Assembly: GCA_039029355.1 (NCBI GenBank)
Contig: JBCCGI010000126.1
Span: 1-18,197 of the forward strand
Direction of reading: 5' to 3'
Length of the DNA: 18,197 nt
DNA from: JBCCGI01 sp039029355
GTDB taxonomy: Bacteria; Planctomycetota; UBA1135; GCA-002686595
Shown here: one piece after another, positions 5,931 to 13,459 of the stretch
How positions within the stretch are numbered: the stretch's first letter is position 1
How the letters are laid out: each line of letters begins with the position of its first letter
Translations under genes and position numbers: made by a program
Notes under the pieces: generated by a model
What the model saw: only the letters and a program-made list of their open reading frames with translations
What the model was told of the DNA's origin: nothing
The model's database searches: none

Positions 5931-8639
5931 CTAGAGCGATCCGAGCACGAGGTCGAGCGCGTTCGTGACCTGGATCGTCCCGTCGGCGGCGACCGATCCC
6001 GCCTGGGAGCAAAGCGTCACACCCGCAAGCGCGCAGCCCGTGGGGATCGGGAAAGAGAACGGTTCGCCCGCAGGCACGATCTGCGTTCCGACGAGCGGCA
6101 GCGCGCAGAGCAGCACGCCGAACGGCAGGGGCGTGTTGCTCGGCGTCGCCGAGAAGCCTGCGAAGTCAGACACCGCGGCCGGCAGGAAGCTGGCGTGGTC
6201 CACCCGCGGATCCCACACCGTGCCGAGGAGCGGATCCTGACTCCCGGGCAGATACGCGTTCGGGTTCGGCGGCGTACCGAGGCGCACGGCCGTTGAGGCG
6301 ACGACCGTCGGGCAGGCCAAGAAGGTAAGGTCGCAGGGGTGGCCCGCACCGGTGGACCCGAGCGAGGTCAGGTCGCCGGTGACCGGGTCGATCAGGTAGA
6401 GCTTCGGGTCGCTGAACCCGTTGCCGGTGCCGATGAGCGCGCCATCACTCGGCCGCACCGCGAGCCCGTCGATCCCCTCAGCGCCGGAACCCGCGACCTT
6501 GTAGTTGATCTTGGAGAGCGTGGCGCCGGTTGCGGGATCGATCGTGGCGAGAAAGCGCTTGCTCGGCTTCGCCGAGATCAGGTAGAGCGTGCCGTCGGGA
6601 TGGAACGCCAGGCCGCCGTCGCCGCTCTGCCCGGTGTCGCCGATCGAGGTGGCGACCCCGGTCTCGACGTCGATCGTGTGCACCTGGCCAAGATCCGGCC
6701 AGACGCCGCCGCAGCCAAAGACCGTGCCGGTCCCGGGCTGAACGGCCAGGTCCGAGATGCGCAGGAGCCCGCCGTCCGGGTCTTGGATCGGCTTCTGGCT
6801 CAACACCTCGCCCGTCGCCGGCGCAAGCTCGAGCAGTTCCGACTGGTCCTTGGGCCAGCCGCCCGTCGAGGCCCAGAGCCTGCCGTCCGGCGTCAGGGCG
6901 ACCCCGCTGAGCGCATGGGTGATCTTGCCTCCCACGGTCTGCCCCTCCAGCCCGTACGGATCAAGGCTCACGAGGCGTCCATCTTTGTCGCCGATGAAGC
7001 CGTTCACCGCGAAGGCGTTCTGCGTCGGCGTGACGATCCGGAAGGTAAGGTCGCAGGGATGGCCCGCGCCGGTGGATCCGAGCGAGGTCAGGTCGCCGGT
7101 GACCGGGTCGATCAGGTAGAGCTTCGGATCGCTGAACCCGTTGCCGGTGGCGATGAGCGCGCCATCGCTCGGCCGCACCGCGAGCCCGTCGAGCCCCTCA
7201 GCGCCGGAACCCCAGACCGTGTACGTGATCTTGGAGAGCGTGGCGCCGGTTGCGGGATCGATCGTGGCGAGAAAGCGTTTGCTCGGCTTCGACGAGAGCA
7301 GGTAGAGCGTGCCGTCGGGATGGAACGCCAGGCCGCCGTCGCCGCTCTGCCCGGTGTCGCCGATCGAGGTGGCGACCCCGGTCTCGACGTCGATCGTGTG
7401 GACCTGGCCAAGGTCCGGCCAGACGCCGCCGCAACCAAAGACCGTGCCGGTCCCGGGCTGAACGGCCAGATCCGAAATGCGCAGGATCGCGCCTTCTGAG
7501 TCTCGGATCGGCGTTTCGCTCAACACCTCGCCCGTCGCCGGCGCGAGCTCGAGCAGCTCCGACTGGTCGTTCGGATAGCCGCCCGTCGAGGCCCAAAGCC
7601 TGCCGTCCGGCGTCAGAGCAACCCCGCTAAGCGCGTGGGTGATCTTGCCTCCCACGGTCGCCCCTTCCAGCTTGCACGGATCGAGGCTCACGAGGCGTCC
7701 ATCTTTGTCGCCGATGAAGCCGTTCACCGCGAAGGCCTCCAGGACCACCGACTCCACGACGCGGTAGGCGAGGTCGCTGGCCTTGCCGAGCCCGGTGGAC
7801 CCGAGCGAGGTCAGCTCGCCGCTGATCGGATCGAGCTGAAAGAGCTCCGAGACGCTCGAGCCGTTGCCCGTGCCGATCAGCGCGCCGTCGCTCGGCCGCA
7901 CGGCAAGCCCATCGAGGGCAAGCCCTAGAGCACCGTACGTGATCTGCGACAGAACCGTGCCGGTCGCGGGGTCGAGCGTGACGAGGAAGCGGTTGGACAG
8001 GGCGGCCGAGGCCAGGTAGAGCGTGCCGTCGGGGTGGAACGCCAGGCCGCCGTCGTTGCTGAGCCCGGTATCGCCGATGGAGGTGGCGACGCCGGTCTCG
8101 ACGTCGATCGTGTAGACCTGCCCAGAGACGAGCGGACTCGGACCGCCGCAGCCGTAGAGCACTCCGGTTCCCGGCTGCACCGCCAGATCGGAGATGCGCA
8201 GGAGCGTGCCGTCCGGACGCTGGACCGGCGTCTGGCCCAGGATCTGACCGGTGGTCGGCGACAGCTCGAGCAGCTCGGAGTTCCCGCCGGAGGTGCCGGT
8301 CGTCGCCCAGAGCCGACCATCGAGGGTCTCGGCGAGACCGGAGAGCTGGGGCGCTCCGCTGTCGCCGATCAGCGTGCCGGTGAAGAGCTCCTGGTCCACG
8401 CGGACCAGCCGGCCCGGGTTGCTCTGGCTGCCGTTCACGGCCAGCAGCTCAATTTCGGTGGCCAGCGAGGTCAAGAAGCCGCGCGGAGCGCTGCTCGGCG
8501 CGCTCCACGCGATGGACGAAGCGCTGGAGATGCTCTGCTGCCCGCGGCCCTGGGGCACCGAGGCATGGGCCAACGGAAGCAGCGCGAGCGAAGCCGCCGT
8601 GCAAAGACCTGCAGCGGCGAAGAAAGAAGGTTGGGTCAT
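5931..8639 (-). CDS. Secreted triple-module propeller-like protein
   Basis: Encodes 902 residues. The ATG at 8639 is preceded by GAGGG at 9 nt; the open frame reaches 8972, but that part runs into the tRNA gene. Residues 1-27 are a Sec signal peptide (core LCTAASLALLPLAHA). Three modules of about 235 residues follow (about 63-296, 302-533, 542-773). Each has blade-like motifs in the same order: DGRLWASTG, ISDLAVQPGTG, VHTIDVETG, GGLAFHPDGTLYL, DPATG, GLAVRPSDGALI and DPVTGDLTSLGSTG. This reads as a series of beta-propeller blades without Ca loops. Modules 2 and 3 are nearly identical and contain FIGDKDGRLVSLDP; module 1 is more diverged. Residues 782-902 are a C-terminal module shared with the VCBS protein. 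It is presumably exported or surface-attached. I see no enzyme motif. Function unknown. Confidence 0.92.
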   Translation of the reverse strand: MTQPSFFAAAGLCTAASLALLPLAHASVPQGRGQQSISSASSIAWSAPSSAPRGFLTSLATEIELLAVNGSQSNPGRLVRVDQELFTGTLIGDSGAPQLSGLAETLDGRLWATTGTSGGNSELLELSPTTGQILGQTPVQRPDGTLLRISDLAVQPGTGVLYGCGGPSPLVSGQVYTIDVETGVATSIGDTGLSNDGGLAFHPDGTLYLASAALSNRFLVTLDPATGTVLSQITYGALGLALDGLAVRPSDGALIGTGNGSSVSELFQLDPISGELTSLGSTGLGKASDLAYRVVESVVLEAFAVNGFIGDKDGRLVSLDPCKLEGATVGGKITHALSGVALTPDGRLWASTGGYPNDQSELLELAPATGEVLSETPIRDSEGAILRISDLAVQPGTGTVFGCGGVWPDLGQVHTIDVETGVATSIGDTGQSGDGGLAFHPDGTLYLLSSKPSKRFLATIDPATGATLSKITYTVWGSGAEGLDGLAVRPSDGALIATGNGFSDPKLYLIDPVTGDLTSLGSTGAGHPCDLTFRIVTPTQNAFAVNGFIGDKDGRLVSLDPYGLEGQTVGGKITHALSGVALTPDGRLWASTGGWPKDQSELLELAPATGEVLSQKPIQDPDGGLLRISDLAVQPGTGTVFGCGGVWPDLGQVHTIDVETGVATSIGDTGQSGDGGLAFHPDGTLYLISAKPSKRFLATIDPATGATLSKINYKVAGSGAEGIDGLAVRPSDGALIGTGNGFSDPKLYLIDPVTGDLTSLGSTGAGHPCDLTFLACPTVVASTAVRLGTPPNPNAYLPGSQDPLLGTVWDPRVDHASFLPAAVSDFAGFSATPSNTPLPFGVLLCALPLVGTQIVPAGEPFSFPIPTGCALAGVTLCSQAGSVAADGTIQVTNALDLVLGSL
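6321..7016. repeat. Direct repeat, copy A (module 3 of the 902-residue protein)
   Basis: Matches copy B at 7041-7736 with an exact offset of 720 bp (240 codons). Six 60-base rows compared by eye show 0 to 7 differences each, i.e. roughly 93-94% identity; 6601-6660 and 7321-7380 are identical. Confidence 0.9.
7041..7736. repeat. Direct repeat, copy B (module 2 of the 902-residue protein)
   Basis: Partner of copy A, in the same orientation and reading frame. A third, more diverged copy (module 1) follows at about 7765-8455 and keeps only parts of the DNA match, such as the GGTGGACCCGAGCGAGGTCA stretch near 7794. Confidence 0.9.
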
Positions 8640-8942
8640 GGCGAGAATCCCTCGTGGCGCCTGGAGACGAGTGCTCCCGAGGCGTTCTCGACGGCGCCAG
8701 CCCAGGGAGGCCCACCGCGGCGACGGCCGTATCAGGCAGCGGGCGTAGGGGGCGACGCGAACGACCCGCGGACCCTGAAAGCGAACGTCGCTTTTTTTCT
8801 TCGCCGCCCGAGCTCGGGTCGCGGAAGCGCGGCGCACGGTCTGGCGCTCTCTCGCCGACTCCCCTGGCGCCCATGCCCCGGATCGCGGGGAAGCTGCGCG
8901 TTCTCGCGGCGGGCCGAGGAGGGCCTTCAGCGGCGCGAGAAG
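8640..8942. other. Intergenic leader region between tRNA-Asp and secreted-protein gene
   Basis: These 303 bases must contain the tRNA 3' flank and the promoter and leader of the 902-residue gene. The only clear structure is the hairpin with T-tract at 8778-8798, listed separately. A TGATAC hexamer on the minus strand near 8726-8731 could be a -10 box, but I find no matching -35. No small ORF stands out. Confidence 0.5.
8778..8798. terminator. Hairpin with T-tract, canonical on plus strand
   Basis: A perfect 7-bp stem, AAAGCGA (8778-8784) with TCGCTTT (8788-8794), encloses a 3-nt ACG loop. On the plus strand it runs into seven consecutive Ts (8792-8798), the textbook intrinsic-terminator form. 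On the minus strand it has only three Ts. The nearest transcription units on both sides are on the minus strand, so it may act bidirectionally to end the tRNA transcript 145 nt after the tRNA. Confidence 0.5.
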
Positions 8943-9019
8943 TGGCGAGGATGACGGGACTTGAACCCGCAACCTCCGGCGTGACAGGCCGGCACTCTAA
9001 CCAATTGAGCTACATCCCC
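8943..9019 (-). tRNA. tRNA-Asp (anticodon GTC)
   Basis: A complete cloverleaf can be drawn on the minus strand. The acceptor stem pairs GGGGATG with CATCCTC (one G-T), followed by T8 and A9. The D arm is GCTC/GAGT with loop AATTGGTTA. The anticodon arm is CCGGC, loop CTGTCAC, GCCGG. The variable loop is AGGTT. The T arm is GCGGG, TTCAAGT, CCCGT. The discriminator is G73, as usual for tRNA-Asp, and CCA is encoded at 8945-8943. The anticodon GTC reads GAC/GAT. GAC is heavily used in the neighbouring Asp-rich repeat proteins, though this is the ordinary sole Asp isoacceptor and not evidence of a special link. Confidence 0.97.
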
Positions 9020-9034
9020 GCGCTTGGGGCCGGG

Positions 9035-9062
9035 AGTATAGCTCTCCGCGCACGCCGGTCAA
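9035..9062 (-). promoter_or_regulatory. Sigma70-type promoter of tRNA-Asp
   Basis: On the minus strand TTGACC (9062-9057) is separated by 16 nt from TATACT (9040-9035). The -10 ends 15 nt before the first tRNA base, giving a leader of about 8 nt. This is the closest match to consensus in the window. Confidence 0.85.
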
Positions 9063-9080
9063 ACGAGAAGCCGCAGTTCC

Positions 9081-9116
9081 GGAGCCCGGCCCGGGAGGCC
9101 CCGGAGCCGGGTCTCC
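9081..9116 (-). terminator. 15-bp GC-rich hairpin ending the ABC operon
   Basis: GGAG+CCCGGC+CCGGG (9081-9095) pairs with CCCGG+GCCGGG+CTCC (9100-9116), with two single-base bulges (A105 and T112 of the 9100s) and an AGGC loop. It starts 10 nt after the permease stop codon and finishes just before the tRNA promoter. No T-tract follows, but its position and strength suggest it insulates the ABC operon from the tRNA. Confidence 0.6.
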
Positions 9117-9126
9117 AGCTCGCCCA

Positions 9127-11739
9127 TCAGCCGGTCCGCACCGCCCGCACGGCATCCAGCCGGCTCATGCGCCAGATCGGGTAGAGCCCCGCCAGCGCCG
9201 TCAGCACCAACGCCCCCATCAGGCACCACGCGAGGTACGGCCCCGCCGAACGCTGCGGCAGCGGCAGGCCCGAGATGAGCTGCAGTGCCTTCACCACCAG
9301 CGGCGTGAGCGCCGACCCGACCGCCAGCCCGATCAGCCCGCCGGTGCCGCCCAGCACGCAGGACTCGAGCAGCACCATGCCCGCGATCTGCCTGCGCGAG
9401 GTGCCGAGCGCGCGCAGCACGCCCAGCTCCTTGGAGCGCTCCAAGGCCGACAGCAGCTGCCCGTTCAGCACGCCGATCGCGGCGAGCAGCGCCGTCAGCC
9501 CCAGGATGATGTCGAACAGCACGAAGTCGCGCTCGATGTCCTCGAGGTGGTAGGTCAGCACCTCGCCCCCGGTCTCGAAGCGGATGCGGGTCGTGTCCGC
9601 GTTCTCGGGCAGCCGGCCGAAGAGCGCCGCGCGGACCGCGTCGGGGTCCGAGTCCGGCTTCATCGACACCGCCAGCGTCGAGGTCGTCGTGGTGTCGAGG
9701 CAGAAGTAGCGATCCATGTGGCGGTCGTCGATCACGCCGTAGATGCGCTCGTCCGGGTGGCTGAAGTAGCCGTACTCGTCGGTGATCGCCGACACGGTGA
9801 AGGTCTGCACGCCGTGTCCGCTGGTGTTGATCGCGATCGAGTCGCCGACGCCGATGTCGCGGTGGCGCGCCAGGCGCTCGGAGACCAGGATGCCTTGCTC
9901 GTCTTCGAGCAGCCGCGCGAGGTCGGGGTCGTCCGCGCAGGGGCCAAAGCGGCGGAGCGCGTCGGGGCGTACGCCGATCAAGAGGAACGGCACGTAGGTG
10001 CGCGCGTCCCCGCTCTCGACCGCGACGACCTCGGGCAGCTCGTGCAGCGTGCGCTCGACGCCGTCGACCGGCAGGTTGGGCAGGTTGCTGACGAAGACCT
10101 TGTCGACCAGCGCCTGCTGGCCCCAGGTGTCGACCTCGGCGGCCAGGCTGTTGGTCATCCCCTTGAGCCCGACGTAGGCCGAGGTGACGAGCGCGATCGC
10201 CGCGACCGACGCCGCGATGCGCGCCGGCGCCTGCTCGATCGAGCGTGCCGCGAGCTTGCCCGCAAGGGGCCACGCACCGGCGAACGAGCGCGCGAGCGTG
10301 CCGCAAACCGTGCCGACGATCGACGGCACGACGAGCGGCAGCGCGATCAGCACCGCCATCACGCCGAGGCCGGCGAGGATCGCCCCCACCAGCGCCCGGT
10401 CTGCGGCGCCGACGACGGGCACGAAGAAGAAGTAGAGCGCGGGCAAGAGGCCCACGAGCAGGATCGCCGCGAAGATGTGGAAGCCGCGCGCGAGGGAGGG
10501 GTGCGGCCCCAGGTCCTCGCCGCGCAGCGCCGCCACGGTGTGCGACGAGCGCGCCCGCATCAGCGGGAACACCGAGCCCAGGAGCGCAAAGGCCACCCCC
10601 ACCAGCGCCAGCGGCACGACGAGCTGCCACGGCACCTCGAAGATCTCGACCGGCTGGTCGGCGACGCCCAGCGTGGTGATGCCCTTCTTCAGCAGGAAGC
10701 GCGCCAGCCCCAGCCCGCCCGCGAAGCCGACCACGCCCGCGGTCAGCGCGATAACGACCGCCTCGAGGAAGAAGACCCGCGCCACCTGAGAGCGCGAGCC
10801 TCCCAGCGCGTTGAGCACCGCCACCTCGCGCACGCGCTCGATCAGCGACATCGACAGCGTGTGGAAGATGACGTAGAGCCCCAGCGTCATCGCCAGGAGC
10901 CCCGCCATGCGCACGCCGTTGCGGAAGGCGCGCTCATCCTCCATCTCGCCGACGACAACGCTCTTGTTGAGCTCGTACGAGAAGCTCTGGCCCAGGTTCG
11001 AGCCCAGGTCCTCGATGTCGATTGTGGGATCGCGCTTCAGCCAGAAGCGCGGCTCGACGAACGCTCCGCGGAAGAGCTCGTGCCCGACCGCGTAGTCGAT
11101 CACGATCACCTTGCCGAGCGATTTGCGGCCCACCCCCTCGTCGGACACGATGCCGACGACGGTGAAGAGCTCTTCGATCGGCACGTCGTCCGGCGCGGAC
11201 ATCGTGCTGACCTCGCCCTCGCGGCAGACCTTGCGCGCGGTGCGCGCCGGGCGCGCGAGGTAGATCGAGTCGCCGGGCTCGATGCCGTGTTCGCGCGCGA
11301 GCCCGCCGCCGACCAGCGCCTCGCGCAGGCCCTCGGCGCCCGGGCCGACGTCGCGGCCATCGACGACGTGGTAGGCGCCGATCGCCGGCCCGGTGCCGCC
11401 GTCGATCGCCACCATGTGGACGCGCTCCTGCTGTGAGCGCTCGCCGGCGGCGACGGTCGGGCGGAACATCACGCCGTGCTGGAAGAAGCCCGACACGCCG
11501 GACACGCCGGGCGTGTTGTTCAGCGCCTCGCGCGGGTCGTCGACGCCGCGGCTGGCGCGGACCTCGAGGTCCGCCTTCCACGACGGGTCGACCCACGTGC
11601 GCGACAGCAGCGTGATGTGGTCGAGCGTGAACACCGCGACCACCGTCGCGATGCCGACGGCGACGCCGAGGATCGAGAAGAGCGTCCGCCCCGGCCGCTG
11701 GAACAGGCTGCGGCGCGCGAGTGTGCTTGCGAGCCCCAT
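9127..11739 (-). CDS. ABC transporter permease, two FtsX domains (YbbP/LolC-like)
   Basis: Encodes 870 residues. Layout by eye: one N-terminal membrane helix (about 21-42); a large extracytoplasmic region resembling MacB_PCD (about 50-270); FtsX domain 1 with three helices (about 278-300, 322-350, 373-395) and the cytoplasmic coupling motif ERVREVAVLNALGGSRSQ; three further helices (about 421-445, 449-475, 508-528); a second extracytoplasmic region; then FtsX domain 2 with three helices and the matching motif RSKELGVLRALGTSRRQIAG. Ten helices with two FtsX domains is the YbbP-like arrangement of type VII ABC systems, which use mechanotransmission to move lipids, lipoproteins or peptides across the envelope. 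Its ATG overlaps the ATPase stop codon (TGATG) and has no Shine-Dalgarno of its own, so translation is probably coupled. Substrate not predictable. Confidence 0.95.
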   Translation of the reverse strand: MGLASTLARRSLFQRPGRTLFSILGVAVGIATVVAVFTLDHITLLSRTWVDPSWKADLEVRASRGVDDPREALNNTPGVSGVSGFFQHGVMFRPTVAAGERSQQERVHMVAIDGGTGPAIGAYHVVDGRDVGPGAEGLREALVGGGLAREHGIEPGDSIYLARPARTARKVCREGEVSTMSAPDDVPIEELFTVVGIVSDEGVGRKSLGKVIVIDYAVGHELFRGAFVEPRFWLKRDPTIDIEDLGSNLGQSFSYELNKSVVVGEMEDERAFRNGVRMAGLLAMTLGLYVIFHTLSMSLIERVREVAVLNALGGSRSQVARVFFLEAVVIALTAGVVGFAGGLGLARFLLKKGITTLGVADQPVEIFEVPWQLVVPLALVGVAFALLGSVFPLMRARSSHTVAALRGEDLGPHPSLARGFHIFAAILLVGLLPALYFFFVPVVGAADRALVGAILAGLGVMAVLIALPLVVPSIVGTVCGTLARSFAGAWPLAGKLAARSIEQAPARIAASVAAIALVTSAYVGLKGMTNSLAAEVDTWGQQALVDKVFVSNLPNLPVDGVERTLHELPEVVAVESGDARTYVPFLLIGVRPDALRRFGPCADDPDLARLLEDEQGILVSERLARHRDIGVGDSIAINTSGHGVQTFTVSAITDEYGYFSHPDERIYGVIDDRHMDRYFCLDTTTTSTLAVSMKPDSDPDAVRAALFGRLPENADTTRIRFETGGEVLTYHLEDIERDFVLFDIILGLTALLAAIGVLNGQLLSALERSKELGVLRALGTSRRQIAGMVLLESCVLGGTGGLIGLAVGSALTPLVVKALQLISGLPLPQRSAGPYLAWCLMGALVLTALAGLYPIWRMSRLDAVRAVRTG

Positions 11740-12482
11740 CAGATGTGCAGCGCGGCGAGGGTGTCGTGGATCTGCTCCACCGGAATGCCCGGCCCCTGCA
11801 GCACCGGCTCGCGCTGGATCTCGCCGTCGACGAGGAACAGCACGCGGTCGGCGTAGCCCGCGTCGCGCGGGTTGTGCGTGACGAGCAGCACGCTCTTCTT
11901 GTCCTCGTCAACGACGCGGCGCAGGGTCTCCATCACCTCGCGGCCGGCGCGCTGGCTGACGTTGCCGGTGGGCTCGTCGCACAGGAGAAGCGGCTGATCG
12001 CCGGCGAGCGCGCGCGCGATCGACGTGTGCTGCATCTGGCCCCCCGACAGCTGGTGCGGGAAGTGCCCCAGCCGCTCCGAGAGCCCGAAGCGGCCGAGCA
12101 GGCCGTGGATCCGCTCGCGCTCCGCGTCGGGGCGGCGCCCCTGGATCGCGATCGGCAGGCCGACGTTCTCCTCCACCGACAGGTTCGGCAGCAGGTTGAA
12201 GAACTGGAACACGTACCCCACCGTCCGCCGGCGCAGCAGCGTGCGCGCCGAGGGGCTCATCTTCCCGAGATCCTCGCCGAACAGCGACACCGAGCCCGCC
12301 GACGGCTCGTCGAGCCCCGAGATGATGTGGAGCAGCGTCGACTTGCCCGAGCCGCTGGGCCCCATGATGCAGACGAACTCGCCCTCGGCGACGTCGAAGC
12401 TGACGCCGCGCAGAACCGCGAGCTGGTTGGAGTCCTTACCGTAGAACTTGAAGACGTCGTTGAGGGAGACGATCGTGGTCAT
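11739..12482 (-). CDS. ABC transporter ATPase (LolD/MacB/YbbA family)
   Basis: Encodes 247 residues from the ATG at 12482. The open frame extends to 12605, but the extra residues are not domain-like. Walker A GPSGSGKST is at 41-49, the Q-loop VFQFFNLLPNLSVEENV starts about 91, signature LSGGQ is at 145-149, Walker B LLLCDEP ends about 171, and the switch His is in VTHN (203). The FFNLLPxLxVxENV pattern is typical of LolD/MacB-type ATPases that pair with FtsX-domain permeases, as encoded next. Two departures: the segment after the signature is QMQHTSIARAL where QQQRVAIARAL is usual, and the D-loop reads TGNVSQ where TGNLDS is usual, so its Asp is missing. No convincing Shine-Dalgarno precedes the ATG. 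Confidence 0.95.
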   Translation of the reverse strand: MTTIVSLNDVFKFYGKDSNQLAVLRGVSFDVAEGEFVCIMGPSGSGKSTLLHIISGLDEPSAGSVSLFGEDLGKMSPSARTLLRRRTVGYVFQFFNLLPNLSVEENVGLPIAIQGRRPDAERERIHGLLGRFGLSERLGHFPHQLSGGQMQHTSIARALAGDQPLLLCDEPTGNVSQRAGREVMETLRRVVDEDKKSVLLVTHNPRDAGYADRVLFLVDGEIQREPVLQGPGIPVEQIHDTLAALHI

Positions 12483-12543
12483 GAAGCGCGCGGCTTGAGT
12501 CCCTGTTGGTCTCGTAGTGGAAGCCTGGTGGGGGCAGCGTTTG

Positions 12544-12553
12544 TAACGCAGCG
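12544..12553 (+). repeat. Decamer GTAACGCAGC, copy 1
   Basis: Upstream of the ABC operon. The motif overlaps a small hairpin, GCGTT (12537-12541), TTGT loop, AACGC (12546-12550). An identical copy lies 37 bp away and a third upstream of the plus-strand propeller gene. Confidence 0.6.
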
Positions 12554-12580
12554 GTGCCCGGCAGGTAGCGCACGCGGCTG

Positions 12581-12590
12581 TAACGCAGCG
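12581..12590 (+). repeat. Decamer GTAACGCAGC, copy 2
   Basis: Same orientation as copy 1, 37 bp apart (about 3.5 helical turns), between mazG and the ABC ATPase. It sits between GCGGC and GCCGC arms. Confidence 0.6.
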
Positions 12591-12628
12591 CCGCGACGCG
12601 AGCAAGGGGCGGGGGGAGCGCCCTCAGG

Positions 12629-13459
12629 TTAGCTCAGCTCGGCCTTGGCCGCGCGCCACGCGTCCATCCATTCCGCGAGGGTCGCCTCGCGGACCCGGTC
12701 GCCGAGCCGGGCCTCCATCGAGCGGAAGCGGGCCTCGAAGCGGCGCAGCGAGGCGCGGGTGGCGCTCTCGGGATCGACCTTGAGGTAGTTGCCGAGGAAG
12801 CTCGCGGCCATCAGGAGGTCGCCGAGCTCGGCCTCGATCGCCTCGCGGTCGCCGGCGGCGAAGGCCTCGCGCAGCTCGCCCAGCTCCTCCTCGACCTTGG
12901 CGAGGGCGCCCTCGGGGCCCTCCCAGCGGAAGCCGGCGGCGATCGCCTTGGCGCCGACGCGGTGCGCGCGCTGGAGCGCCGGCATGGCGCCGGGGACGCC
13001 GGCGAGCGCGCTGGCGTCCTCCTTCTTCTCGGCGCGCTCCTCGGCCTTGATGCGCTCCCAGTTCGCGATCACGTGCTCCGAGCCGTCGACCTCGGCGTCG
13101 CCGAAGACGTGCGGGTGGCGGCGGATCAGCTTGTCGCCCACGGCGCGCGCCGCGCGCGAGACGTCGAAGCGGCCCTCGTCCTCGGCGATGCGGCAGATCA
13201 GGAAGACGACCATCAGGAGATCGCCGGCCTCCTCGACCGTGCCCGCCTCGCTCTCGGTCTCGATCGCCTCGACCAGCTCGTGTGCCTCTTCGATCAGGCT
13301 CGGCGCCATGCTGGCGACGGTCTGCTCGCGGTCCCACGGGCAGCCGTCGGGCGCCCGCAGCCGGTCGACGATGGCGAGCAGGCGGGCCAGCGCGTCGAGG
13401 CGCGGCTCGCCGGATTCGTGCGTGGGCTCGAGCGGGCGCGGCGCAGGCGTCTCGGTCAT
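12629..13459 (-). CDS. mazG: Nucleoside triphosphate pyrophosphohydrolase MazG
   Basis: Encodes 276 residues (E. coli MazG has 263). It hydrolyses nucleoside triphosphates to monophosphate and PPi, cleaning the pool and, in E. coli, limiting ppGpp. The N-terminal part has the hallmark CPWDREQT and the helical metal-binding pair EEAHE (about 65) and EEAGD (about 84), and then HPHVFGD and NWERIKAEE. A second MazG domain has EEELGELREAF and EAELGDLLMA. Both domains therefore keep the acidic ExxE/ExxD ligands. The ATG at 13459 overlaps the queC stop by 4 nt (ATGA), and GGAGA lies about 5 nt upstream, so the two are very probably co-translated. The frame extends upstream to 13549, but that part overlaps queC and is not MazG-like. 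Confidence 0.96.
   Translation of the reverse strand: MTETPAPRPLEPTHESGEPRLDALARLLAIVDRLRAPDGCPWDREQTVASMAPSLIEEAHELVEAIETESEAGTVEEAGDLLMVVFLICRIAEDEGRFDVSRAARAVGDKLIRRHPHVFGDAEVDGSEHVIANWERIKAEERAEKKEDASALAGVPGAMPALQRAHRVGAKAIAAGFRWEGPEGALAKVEEELGELREAFAAGDREAIEAELGDLLMAASFLGNYLKVDPESATRASLRRFEARFRSMEARLGDRVREATLAEWMDAWRAAKAELS

Noticed and set aside
3897..6296. 799-codon plus-strand open frame
   Set aside because: Same cause: antisense of the FG-GAP gene and its flanks in GC-rich DNA. It crosses the ends of two well-supported minus-strand genes and has no domain-like content.
8639..8972. Upstream extension of the 902-residue protein into the tRNA region
   Set aside because: The extra residues overlap the tRNA and terminator and lack coding character, whereas the ATG at 8639 has a signal peptide and a GAGGG site.
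9547..11436. 629-codon plus-strand open frame opposite the permease
   Set aside because: Arg/Asp/His-rich antisense translation without motifs. The minus-strand permease has membrane helices and FtsX coupling motifs.
12483..12605. N-terminal extension of the ABC ATPase
   Set aside because: The added residues are Cys/Arg-rich with no homology to the family and cover the repeated decamers. The ATG at 12482 places the domain as in relatives.
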